Of a stretch of DNA of 5,169 nucleotides, positions 1-5,169 are shown in pieces (position 1 is the first letter of the stretch; every line of letters begins with the position of its first letter). Under the pieces are notes generated by a model. It saw only the letters and a program-made list of their open reading frames with translations, was not told the DNA's origin and did not search any database. The stretch is from Gallionellaceae bacterium (GTDB lineage Bacteria > Pseudomonadota > Gammaproteobacteria > Burkholderiales > Gallionellaceae), in the NCBI GenBank assembly GCA_947445045.1, contig CANFCA010000110.1, forward strand, positions 1-5,169, written 5' to 3'. A program made the position numbers and the translations under genes.

Positions 1-79
1 CGCCTGTTGCCAACACCAGCACACCGAACAAAATCGGCATCCAGATTGCAACGCTAATTACGGGTAGTCCAAAAATCAT
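1..79 (-). CDS. nuoM: NADH-quinone oxidoreductase subunit M, N-terminal fragment (cut by window edge)
   Basis: Only the first 26 codons are in the window; the gene runs off the low-coordinate edge. The reading from the ATG at 77-79 begins MIFGLPVISVAIWMPILFGV and continues VLVLATG, a hydrophobic first membrane helix typical of NuoM. NuoM is one of the three antiporter-like, proton-translocating subunits of the complex I membrane arm, and it normally follows nuoL directly. The start is supported by a good Shine-Dalgarno sequence (AAGGAAA, 86-92) six bases upstream. It is separated from nuoL by a 100-bp gap that holds a palindromic repeat. Identity rests on position in the operon plus the short N-terminal sequence, so it is strong but not proven from 26 residues alone. 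Confidence 0.9.
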   Translation of the reverse strand, partial: MIFGLPVISVAIWMPILFGVLVLATG

Positions 80-85
80 GCTGTC

Positions 86-92
86 TTTCCTT
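86..92 (-). promoter_or_regulatory. Ribosome binding site of nuoM
   Basis: The minus strand reads AAGGAAA, six bases before the nuoM ATG at 79. It lies only 7 bp beyond the outer arm of the palindromic repeat at 100-168, so folding of that repeat in the mRNA would end right next to this site. The G-rich 3' arm of the repeat (AGGGG and GGGGAGG runs) also looks Shine-Dalgarno-like but is too far from the ATG to be the real site. Confidence 0.75.
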
Positions 93-99
93 CATTTTC

Positions 100-168
100 A
101 ACCCCTCCCAGCCTCCCCTTATCAGGGGATGAGCTGCCTTCCCCCTGATAAGGGGGATTGAGGGGGTT
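100..168. repeat. Imperfect palindromic repeat with CCCCTTATCAGGGG core in the nuoL-nuoM gap
   Basis: The 69-bp element has two facing arms. The inner arm CCCCTTATCAGGGG (115-128) is perfectly complementary to CCCCTGATAAGGGG (142-155), with 13 bases between them. The outermost six bases, AACCCC (100-105), pair with GGGGTT (163-168), and the part between is bulged. Each inner arm can also fold on itself: CCCCT-TATC-AGGGG at 115-128, and CCCCCT-GATA-AGGGGG at 141-156. The element can therefore form one long hairpin or two small ones on a short stem. It begins 11 bp after the nuoL stop codon. It has no T-tract after it in the direction of transcription, so it does not look like an intrinsic terminator. 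It resembles dispersed palindromic (REP/MITE-like) intergenic elements; copy number in the genome cannot be seen here. Confidence 0.8.
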
Positions 169-179
169 AAGTTTTTATC

Positions 180-2234
180 CTAAAACCAAGTTCGCACGGT
201 CATCAAGATGAACACGCCGATAATCATGGAAAAAGCATAGTGGTAGATGTAACCCGATTGCAGCTTGCGCACCACACCTGAGAACAGTCCCACCACTTTC
301 GCCGAACCATTGACCATCAAACCGTCAATCAACTTAATGTCGCCAAATTTCCACAAAAAGCTGCTTGCCCCACGTGCGCCACCTGCGAAGAACCAATCAT
401 TAAAACGATCAAAGTAATATTTGTTATCCAACAAAGTGTAGATGCCTTGGAAACGTTTATGTATCGCAGCGGGGATATCAGGCCGCTTCAAATAAAAGAA
501 CCACGCGGTCAACACACCAGATATTGCCAACCACAGCGGTGCCTCTGCGAATGCATGTACCACTTTCATCAAAGGGCCTTGAAATTCCGAAGCTAACTCA
601 GCAAGACCATCATGCGTCTCCGCAATGTATATTGCGTCCTTAAAGTAGTTGCCAAACACCATCGGTTCAATTGCAAAATAGCCGATGAGTACTGAAGGTA
701 TCGCCAATAAAATTAGCGGGAGTGTAACCACCCACGGCGTTTCATGCGGCTTTTGTCCAGGCGCTAAACCGTGATGTTCCTCAGCATGATCGTCGTGCGC
801 ATGGTCATCATGTCCGTGTGTATCATGTGCATGGTCATCTTTAGCATGAGCATCCTGTGCATGATGTGGTTTGCCAAAACGCTCTTCGCCATGAAATACC
901 AAGAAGTACATGCGGAATGAATAGAACGCGGTGATGAACACGCCAGCAGTCACGGCAAAATAGGCGAAGCCTGAACCAGGCAACTTCGACAACTCCACAA
1001 TCTCGATGATGCTATCTTTGGAGTAAAAGCCAGAGAAGAATGGCGTGCCTATCAACGCTAGCGAACCGATCAGCGAAGTAATCCAAGTAATCGGCATGTA
1101 CTTGCGCAAGCCACCCATGTTGCGGATGTCTTGATCGTGATGCATCGCCATAATCACGCTTCCTGCAGCAAGGAACAGCAATGCCTTGAAGAAGGCGTGA
1201 GTCATCAAATGAAAGATGGCGATTGAGTAACCTGATGCGCCCAATGCCACGGTCATATATCCCAATTGCGATAAAGTTGAATAGGCAACCACGCGTTTAA
1301 TGTCGTTCTGAATGATGCCCAAAAAGCCCATAAATAGAGCGGTAATTGCACCGATAATCATCACGAACGACAAGGCAGTGTCAGACAACTCAAACAGCGG
1401 TGACATACGCGCCACCATGAAAATACCTGCCGTCACCATCGTCGCCGCGTGAATTAACGCTGAGATCGGCGTTGGGCCTTCCATCGAATCAGGCAACCAA
1501 ACGTGTAGCGGAAACTGCGCCGACTTACCCATCGCGCCAATAAATAGCAAGATGCAAATTGCCGTAAGCATATTCACTGACATGCCTGGAATCGGCGCGA
1601 GGTCTTCTGCGTGCTTCGCGGCATTGGCAAATACATCCGCGTAATTCAACGTACCAAATACCATTAACACCAGCGCGATGCCTAACAGAAAACCAAAGTC
1701 GCCCACGCGATTGACTAAGAACGCTTTCAAGTTTGCGTAGATGGCCGTTGGACGGGTGTACCAAAAGCCAATCAGCAGATAGGAAACCAAGCCCACCGCT
1801 TCCCAACCAAAAAACAGCTGCATAAAGTTATTCGCCATCACCAACATCAACATGGAGAAAGTGAATAGCGAAATGTAACTGAAGAAACGTTGATAACCCG
1901 CGTCTTCCGCCATATAGCCGATGGTGTAGATATGTACCATCAATGACACGGAGGTCACCACCAACATCATCGTAACTGTTAGTCGGTCAATCAAAAATCC
2001 CACATGAAAACTGGTGTCGCCAGATGTCAGCCAAGTATAGACAGGTCCATTGAATTGATGGCCTGCTAGTACATCTTGAAAAATTGCGATGGAAGCAAAC
2101 AAGGAAACCGCCACCATACTGATGGTGATGCGATGCGACCAAGTGCGCCCCAACCATTTGCCAAACAACCCCGCCGCAATCGCACCCAACAATGGAGCAA
2201 AAGGGACTAATAAATAAAGTGTTTGAATATCCAT
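180..2234 (-). CDS. nuoL: NADH-quinone oxidoreductase subunit L (complex I proton-pumping subunit)
   Basis: This gene encodes a 684-residue polytopic membrane protein, the most distal antiporter-like subunit of the complex I membrane arm, which carries one of the proton channels. The core contains FFGWEAVGLVSYLLIGFW (141-158) with Glu145 matching the essential glutamate of TM5, GAMGKSAQFPLHVWLPDSM (233-251) with Lys237, LIHAATMVTAG with His262, THAFFKALLF with Lys350, and SGFYSKDSI with Lys406. These match the conserved channel residues of E. coli NuoL (E144, K229, H254, K342, K399). The C-terminal third (about 590-684) fits the long lateral helix and final anchor helix. The protein is longer than E. 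coli NuoL (613), mainly because of a His/Asp-rich loop at residues 457-488. The ATG start is 4 bp past the nuoK stop, and its AAAGG (2243-2247) lies inside the last nuoK codons, which suggests coupled translation. The stop is TAG. Confidence 0.98.
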   Translation of the reverse strand: MDIQTLYLLVPFAPLLGAIAAGLFGKWLGRTWSHRITISMVAVSLFASIAIFQDVLAGHQFNGPVYTWLTSGDTSFHVGFLIDRLTVTMMLVVTSVSLMVHIYTIGYMAEDAGYQRFFSYISLFTFSMLMLVMANNFMQLFFGWEAVGLVSYLLIGFWYTRPTAIYANLKAFLVNRVGDFGFLLGIALVLMVFGTLNYADVFANAAKHAEDLAPIPGMSVNMLTAICILLFIGAMGKSAQFPLHVWLPDSMEGPTPISALIHAATMVTAGIFMVARMSPLFELSDTALSFVMIIGAITALFMGFLGIIQNDIKRVVAYSTLSQLGYMTVALGASGYSIAIFHLMTHAFFKALLFLAAGSVIMAMHHDQDIRNMGGLRKYMPITWITSLIGSLALIGTPFFSGFYSKDSIIEIVELSKLPGSGFAYFAVTAGVFITAFYSFRMYFLVFHGEERFGKPHHAQDAHAKDDHAHDTHGHDDHAHDDHAEEHHGLAPGQKPHETPWVVTLPLILLAIPSVLIGYFAIEPMVFGNYFKDAIYIAETHDGLAELASEFQGPLMKVVHAFAEAPLWLAISGVLTAWFFYLKRPDIPAAIHKRFQGIYTLLDNKYYFDRFNDWFFAGGARGASSFLWKFGDIKLIDGLMVNGSAKVVGLFSGVVRKLQSGYIYHYAFSMIIGVFILMTVRTWF
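771..866 (-). repeat. His/Asp-rich repeat loop within nuoL
   Basis: These 96 bases encode NuoL residues 457-488, which hold 12 His, 8 Asp and 2 Glu in 32 residues. The hexapeptide DDHAHD occurs twice, at 466-471 and 476-481, ten residues apart. In the DNA the 11-mer GCATGGTCATC (plus strand) recurs at 799-809 and 829-839, exactly 30 bp apart, which is consistent with expansion by slippage or duplication in units of ten codons. The segment follows the helix ending SFRMYFLVFHGEERF and precedes a Pro-rich stretch and the next helix at about 501. By homology to NuoL topology it should be a cytoplasmic loop (inference). Confidence 0.8.
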
Positions 2235-2238
2235 ACGA

Positions 2239-2544
2239 TTAACCTTTCAAGCTGTCGAGGTCTTCGACATTGATGGTATTCAAATTACGGAACAGTACGA
2301 CCAAAATCGCCAATCCAATCGCTGCTTCAGCCGCCGCAACTGTGAGGATAAAGAACACGAATACTTGTCCAGCCGTGTCATTCAGATAGTGAGAAAACGC
2401 CACAAAGTTGGTATTCACCGCCAACAACATCATTTCAATCGACATCAACAACACGATTAAATTTTTGCGATTCAAAAAAATACCGAGCACGCTGATCGCA
2501 AACAGCACCGCGCTTAGAACCAGATAATGTGACAGAGTTAACAC
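2239..2544 (-). CDS. nuoK: NADH-quinone oxidoreductase subunit K
   Basis: This gene encodes a 101-residue protein with three predicted membrane helices, about the family length (E. coli NuoK is 100). NuoK is an MrpC-like subunit that, with NuoJ and NuoA, forms a proton path between NuoH and the antiporter-like subunits. The two buried glutamates needed for pumping are present: Glu37 in [13 protein letters not shown] and Glu73 in [15 protein letters not shown], matching E. coli Glu36 and Glu72. The start codon is GTG (2542-2544), chosen because a strong AAGGAG (2550-2555) lies five bases upstream and because it gives the normal family N-terminus. It sits 19 bp after nuoJ and 4 bp before nuoL, so all three are almost certainly on one transcript. 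Confidence 0.98.
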   Translation of the reverse strand: MLTLSHYLVLSAVLFAISVLGIFLNRKNLIVLLMSIEMMLLAVNTNFVAFSHYLNDTAGQVFVFFILTVAAAEAAIGLAILVVLFRNLNTINVEDLDSLKG

Positions 2545-2549
2545 GCTCG

Positions 2550-2555
2550 CTCCTT
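2550..2555 (-). promoter_or_regulatory. Ribosome binding site of nuoK supporting its GTG start
   Basis: The minus strand reads AAGGAG in the 19-bp nuoJ-nuoK gap, five bases before the GTG at 2542-2544. This near-consensus site is the main reason to accept GTG as the start rather than a later ATG. Confidence 0.8.
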
Positions 2556-2563
2556 AAATTTAT

Positions 2564-3172
2564 TTAGCTTCTAGGCTCTGACGGCATAGACACAACACGT
2601 ACACGATCTTTGCTTTGCACCGCGATTTGTTCCGACACCACTTGTGATTTAGCATCCTTACGACGACGCAAGGTCAAAGCAATCGCCGCCACCATCGCGA
2701 CCAACAACAACACCGCCGCAATCTCAAACGGATAAACATAATCGGTATAAATCAAACGCCCCAACTCTTTGGTGTTACTGTAATCCGCTACGTGTTTTAC
2801 CACTGTCCTGACGCGATCGACTTCAGCAACTTCGTATGAACCAAGCACCCAAATCATTTCCAACACCATCAGCCCAGCCAAGGTTGCACCAAGCGGCAGC
2901 CAGCTCCAAAATCCTTCGCGCAAACGCACCAAGTTGATGTCCAACATCATCACAACAAACAGGAACAACACCATCACCGCGCCGACATACACCAGCACCA
3001 ATGTGATTGCGAGAAATTCCGCTTCCAACAACATCCAAATGCCCGCCGAGCTAATGAACGCGAGCACCAAAAACAATACTGCGTGAACTGGATTACGTGC
3101 GGTAATCACGCGCAATGCCGCAAACACAGTCAACGCTGCAAACACATAAAACACAACGGCTTCAAAATTCAT
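2564..3172 (-). CDS. nuoJ: NADH-quinone oxidoreductase subunit J
   Basis: This gene encodes a 202-residue membrane protein with about five predicted helices; E. coli NuoJ has 184 residues. NuoJ lies in the membrane arm between NuoA/H and NuoK. The family hallmark LAITLVLVYVGAVMVLFLFV (54-73) is present, including Tyr62 and Gly64 of the pi-bulge helix that is thought to switch during turnover. Acidic residues Glu50 and Glu52 precede it and Asp78 follows it. After the last helix, at about residues 150-167 and ending TLRRRKD, there is a charged, non-membrane tail of about 30 residues, which explains most of the extra length. The ATG at 3170-3172 is preceded by AAGGAT (3179-3184). It lies 97 bp after nuoI, and a REP-like inverted repeat fills that gap. 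Confidence 0.97.
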   Translation of the reverse strand: MNFEAVVFYVFAALTVFAALRVITARNPVHAVLFLVLAFISSAGIWMLLEAEFLAITLVLVYVGAVMVLFLFVVMMLDINLVRLREGFWSWLPLGATLAGLMVLEMIWVLGSYEVAEVDRVRTVVKHVADYSNTKELGRLIYTDYVYPFEIAAVLLLVAMVAAIALTLRRRKDAKSQVVSEQIAVQSKDRVRVVSMPSEPRS

Positions 3173-3204
3173 CTACTCATCCTTAAAACATTGCTGCTAG
3201 TTTG

Positions 3205-3260
3205 GTAGGAGCGGCTTTAGCCGCGAAATTCAAATGTATCACGGCTAAAACCGCTCCTAC
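3205..3260. repeat. REP-like inverted doublet (REPIN/BIME type) in the nuoI-nuoJ gap
   Basis: Two 22-bp arms face each other: 3205-3226 begins GTAGGAGCGGCTTTAGCC, and the complement of 3239-3260 begins GTAGGAGCGGTTTTAGCC. They agree at 20 of 22 positions and are separated by 12 bp (3227-3238). The left arm holds its own small hairpin, GCGGCT-TT-AGCCGC. The GTAGGAGCGG(C/T)TTTAGCCG(C/T)GA motif is the form of REP sequences known from pseudomonads and other proteobacteria, which occur as inverted pairs mobilised by RAYT (TnpA-REP) transposases. The element begins 9 bp past the nuoI stop. No T-run follows it in the direction of transcription, so it is better read as a mobile repeat or mRNA-stability hairpin than as a terminator. 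Confidence 0.9.
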
Positions 3261-3269
3261 ATTTGCCAA

Positions 3270-3758
3270 TCATCTGTACTTAGCATCCTCTGCTCTGTCC
3301 TTGGCTATCTGCACTTCGTGCTTCTGCCCCATCGCTAAAAGCATGGGTTTGGTGTAATACAAATCACCACGTTTTTCGCCGTGATATTCAAACACACGGG
3401 TTTCAACAATTGCATCCACTGGACACGCTTCTTCGCACAACCCACAAAAAATACACTTCACCAAATCAATATCGTATTGCGTAGTGCGACGTGTGCCGTC
3501 TTCGCGTTCAGCAACTTCGATTTTAATCGCCAAGGCGGGGCATACCGCTTCGCATAGTTTGCAACCTATGCAACGCTCTTCACCATTGGCGTAGGTACGC
3601 AAAGCGTGCAAACCACGGAAGCGAAAACTCTGTGGTGTTTTTTCTTCAGGAAACTGCACGGTGATTTTTCGTGCAAAGAAATAACGCCCCGTTAACGCCA
3701 TGCCTTTTACTAGCTCATAAAGCAAGAAGGTCTTGAAGAAATTTGTAATGATTTGCAT
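3270..3758 (-). CDS. nuoI: NADH-quinone oxidoreductase subunit I (two 4Fe-4S clusters)
   Basis: This gene encodes a 162-residue ferredoxin-like subunit of the complex I peripheral arm, which sits on the membrane and passes electrons from NuoG toward the terminal cluster in NuoB and then quinone. Two full cluster motifs are visible: Cys63-x2-Cys66-x2-Cys69-x3-Cys73 ([12 protein letters not shown]) and Cys102-x2-Cys105-x2-Cys108-x3-Cys112 ([12 protein letters not shown]), which bind clusters N6a and N6b. The N-terminus [22 protein letters not shown] is the amphipathic membrane-contact segment. The open frame extends to 3818, but the 20 added residues would overlap nuoH and do not resemble the family. 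The ATG at 3756-3758 gives the usual family length and has GGAG (3768-3771) upstream, so it was chosen. The gap from nuoH is 16 bp, and the stop is TGA. Confidence 0.98.
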   Translation of the reverse strand: MQIITNFFKTFLLYELVKGMALTGRYFFARKITVQFPEEKTPQSFRFRGLHALRTYANGEERCIGCKLCEAVCPALAIKIEVAEREDGTRRTTQYDIDLVKCIFCGLCEEACPVDAIVETRVFEYHGEKRGDLYYTKPMLLAMGQKHEVQIAKDRAEDAKYR

Positions 3759-3767
3759 ATATTTTTT

Positions 3768-3771
3768 CTCC
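3768..3771 (-). promoter_or_regulatory. Ribosome binding site that sets the nuoI start
   Basis: The minus strand reads GGAG followed by an A-rich spacer of nine bases and then the ATG at 3756-3758. It lies immediately after the nuoH stop codon (3775-3777) and supports the shorter nuoI start over the in-frame ATG at 3816-3818. Confidence 0.7.
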
Positions 3772-3774
3772 GCC

Positions 3775-4809
3775 CTACCAAACCCAAAGCGAGGTTTGCA
3801 TCCACACCGCAACAACAATCACCCAAATAATTGTGATGGGAATAAATACTTTCCAGCCTAGTCGCATCAACTGATCATAACGATAGCGCGGGAAGGTCGC
3901 GCGAAACCACAGGAATAGGAACAAGATAAATGAGACTTTGCCGAGCAACCAAATGAAGCTGTCTGGCAAAAATGGCAATGGGGACAACCAACCTCCCAAG
4001 AACATAATCGAAGTGAGGAAAGCAATCAAAATCATGTTGGCATATTCTGCCAAAAAGAACAGCGCGAAAGCCATGCCGGAGTATTCAACATGGAAACCCG
4101 CGACAATCTCAGATTCACCCTCCGCCATATCAAACGGCGCACGATTGGTTTCTGCCACACCAGAAATCACGTAAACAAGGAACATCGGAAACAACGGGAT
4201 CACGTACCAGTTCAGCATACCCAAGTGACCCTGCTGACCATGCACGATGTCGCTTAGGTTCATGCTTTGCGAAACCATCAGTACAGTCACCAAAGCAAAC
4301 CCCATCGCAATTTCATACGACACAATTTGCGCGGCCGAACGCACTGCACCGAGGAAAGCGTACTTAGAATTGGAAGCCCAACCTGCGATGATGATGCCGT
4401 ACACGCCCAACGAAGTCATCGCCAACAAATACAACAACCCCGCATTCACATTGGCAAGCACCACGCCCTCGGCAAACGGCATTACTGCCCAAGCTGCCAG
4501 TGCGGGTGCCAATGCCATGATGGGCGCAAACACAAACAAGAATTTACTAGACCCAGTGGGAATAATAATTTCTTTCATAAATAACTTCAGTCCATCCGCT
4601 ATCGGCTGTAACAACCCAAAATAACCCACGCGATTAGGACCGATACGGATCTGCATGTAGCCAATGACTTTACGTTCCGCCAAGGTCAAGTAGGCGACCG
4701 CCCCCATAATCGGCAGCACGATGCACATAATTTTAACTATCGTCCACAACGGCAACCACAGTGCCCCAAAAAATCCTTGTCCAGCCAACTCTAGCGCTTG
4801 CAACATCAT
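3775..4809 (-). CDS. nuoH: NADH-quinone oxidoreductase subunit H (quinone-site membrane subunit)
   Basis: This gene encodes a 344-residue protein with about eight membrane helices. NuoH is the membrane subunit that, with NuoB and NuoD, forms the quinone-binding tunnel and connects it to the proton path. Family signatures are present in order: [20 protein letters not shown] (43-62), [13 protein letters not shown] (68-80), SYEIAMGF (164-171), the acidic loop [20 protein letters not shown] (219-238) continuing FHVEYSG, and [14 protein letters not shown] (302-315). The acidic loop lines the region under the quinone chamber. The gene overlaps nuoG by four bases (ATGA, 4806-4809), so translation is probably coupled. 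Two ATGs stand in tandem (4807-4809 and 4804-4806); GGAG at 4815-4818 is five bases from the first and eight from the second, so either could be used. The stop is TAG. Confidence 0.98.
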   Translation of the reverse strand: MMLQALELAGQGFFGALWLPLWTIVKIMCIVLPIMGAVAYLTLAERKVIGYMQIRIGPNRVGYFGLLQPIADGLKLFMKEIIIPTGSSKFLFVFAPIMALAPALAAWAVMPFAEGVVLANVNAGLLYLLAMTSLGVYGIIIAGWASNSKYAFLGAVRSAAQIVSYEIAMGFALVTVLMVSQSMNLSDIVHGQQGHLGMLNWYVIPLFPMFLVYVISGVAETNRAPFDMAEGESEIVAGFHVEYSGMAFALFFLAEYANMILIAFLTSIMFLGGWLSPLPFLPDSFIWLLGKVSFILFLFLWFRATFPRYRYDQLMRLGWKVFIPITIIWVIVVAVWMQTSLWVW

Positions 4810-5169
4810 GCACGCTCCACGGTAATTGCACCAAACATTGCACCCAGAACAGCGGTCGTCGCATGCCCTGCGGCAACTCGAACTGTTCCTACCGGCATCG
4901 TATCGTCAGCCTGCACCACCAATTGAACAGTGCCATTACCTTGATTAACTTTTACATTGCCACCCGGTTGCACACCAATTTTCTGCAGCTCTGAACTATG
5001 CATCATGACCGTTGGCAACCTTGCATCATGCGTACTCTGCAATGCCGCCGCGCGACGCACCAAGGCATCCGTGCTGTAAATCGGCACGTCACTTACACGC
5101 TGCAAACCTTCGTGTGTTGAAGCTAAGTTCAACTCAATGTTGGCAACATGATTGTTTAGTTTTTCAGCC
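4806..5169 (-). CDS. nuoG: NADH-quinone oxidoreductase subunit G, C-terminal fragment (cut by window edge)
   Basis: The last 120 codons are in the window; the frame stays open to the high-coordinate edge, so the TTG at 5130-5132 is an internal Leu codon and not a start. Visible residues begin [20 protein letters not shown], pass through [25 protein letters not shown], and end [25 protein letters not shown]. This resembles the C-terminal end of betaproteobacterial NuoG, where a molybdopterin-dinucleotide-binding-like beta domain (here about [20 protein letters not shown]) closes the molybdopterin-oxidoreductase fold. NuoG is the large iron-sulfur subunit of the peripheral arm; its Fe-S ligands are near the N-terminus and outside this window. 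The TGA stop overlaps the nuoH start. Identity rests on this C-terminal sequence and on its place just before nuoH. Confidence 0.92.
   Translation of the reverse strand, partial: AEKLNNHVANIELNLASTHEGLQRVSDVPIYSTDALVRRAAALQSTHDARLPTVMMHSSELQKIGVQPGGNVKVNQGNGTVQLVVQADDTMPVGTVRVAAGHATTAVLGAMFGAITVERA
4815..4818 (-). promoter_or_regulatory. Ribosome binding site of nuoH inside the nuoG end
   Basis: The minus strand reads GTGGAGCGTGC before the nuoH ATG. The GGAG core falls within the last nuoG codons (V-E-R-A), five bases from the first ATG and eight from the second, as expected for an overlapping, translationally coupled gene pair. Confidence 0.6.

Noticed and set aside
100..168. Intrinsic terminator between nuoL and nuoM
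   Set aside because: The hairpin is strong, but the minus strand after it reads GAAAATGAAGG with no U-tract, and nuoM with its own ribosome binding site follows at once. The plus-sense side is followed by AAGTTTTTATCC, but no plus-strand gene reads into it.
1525..1806. Minus-strand open frame of 93 codons inside nuoL
   Set aside because: It is an out-of-frame shadow of the well-conserved NuoL core and carries no recognisable domain.
2823..3038. Minus-strand open frame of 71 codons inside nuoJ
   Set aside because: It is an out-of-frame shadow of the conserved NuoJ helix region.
3205..3260. Intrinsic terminator between nuoI and nuoJ
   Set aside because: The sequence after the hairpin on the minus strand is CAAACTAGCAGC with no T-run, and the REP-like motif explains the palindrome better.
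3173..3269. A small gene, promoter or tRNA in the nuoI-nuoJ gap
   Set aside because: The 97 bp are taken up by the REP-like doublet and the nuoJ ribosome binding site; no convincing -35/-10 pair or RNA gene was seen.
3938..4994. Plus-strand open frames at 3938-4174, 4247-4624, 4267-4584 and 4761-4994
   Set aside because: They lie antisense to nuoH and the nuoG end, overlap one another, have no protein-family look, and are explained by the codon pattern of the real genes on the minus strand.
4806..5132. A separate 108-residue gene starting with TTG at 5132
   Set aside because: The frame remains open beyond 5132 to the window edge and the sequence matches the NuoG C-terminus, so it is the end of a larger gene.

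Overview
The window is a compact internal piece of a respiratory complex I operon (NADH:quinone oxidoreductase, nuo), transcribed entirely on the minus strand. Read in the direction of transcription, from high to low coordinates, the order is nuoG (3' end only), nuoH, nuoI, nuoJ, nuoK, nuoL and nuoM (5' end only). This is the standard bacterial order for a 13-14-gene nuo operon. The whole genes are intact, with no frameshift or premature stop, and the expected functional residues are present.

The organism is most likely a betaproteobacterium, perhaps in the Nitrosomonadales/Methylophilaceae range. The short 162-residue NuoI with its [19 protein letters not shown] start, a NuoH of about 344 residues, the NuoG tail ending in GAITVERA and the His-rich loop of NuoL all resemble betaproteobacterial complex I as I remember it. 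Base composition looks close to balanced, with moderately AT-rich gaps. This placement is inference from remembered protein style, not from a search.

Layout: 4806-5169 is the nuoG C-terminus, overlapping nuoH by 4 bp (ATGA). nuoH is 3775-4809, nuoI 3270-3758 (16-bp gap), nuoJ 2564-3172 (97-bp gap), nuoK 2239-2544 (19-bp gap, GTG start), nuoL 180-2234 (4-bp gap), and nuoM starts at 79 after a 100-bp gap. The only two sizeable gaps each hold one large inverted repeat, and the two repeats belong to different families. The repeat after nuoI (3205-3260) looks like a doublet of REP sequences (REPIN/BIME-like). The repeat after nuoL (100-168) is a C/G-rich palindrome built around a CCCCTTATCAGGGG core.

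Together the proteins form the connection between the peripheral and membrane arms (NuoG tail, NuoI and NuoH near the quinone site), the small membrane subunits that carry the central charged axis (NuoJ, NuoK), and the distal antiporter-like proton-pumping subunits (NuoL and the start of NuoM). NuoI passes electrons through its two 4Fe-4S clusters toward quinone. NuoH, J, K, L and M convert that energy into proton translocation.

I found no undescribed multi-gene system. The coding content is ordinary. The points worth a second look are the two palindromic repeats placed just after stop codons, and the His/Asp-rich repeat loop in NuoL.
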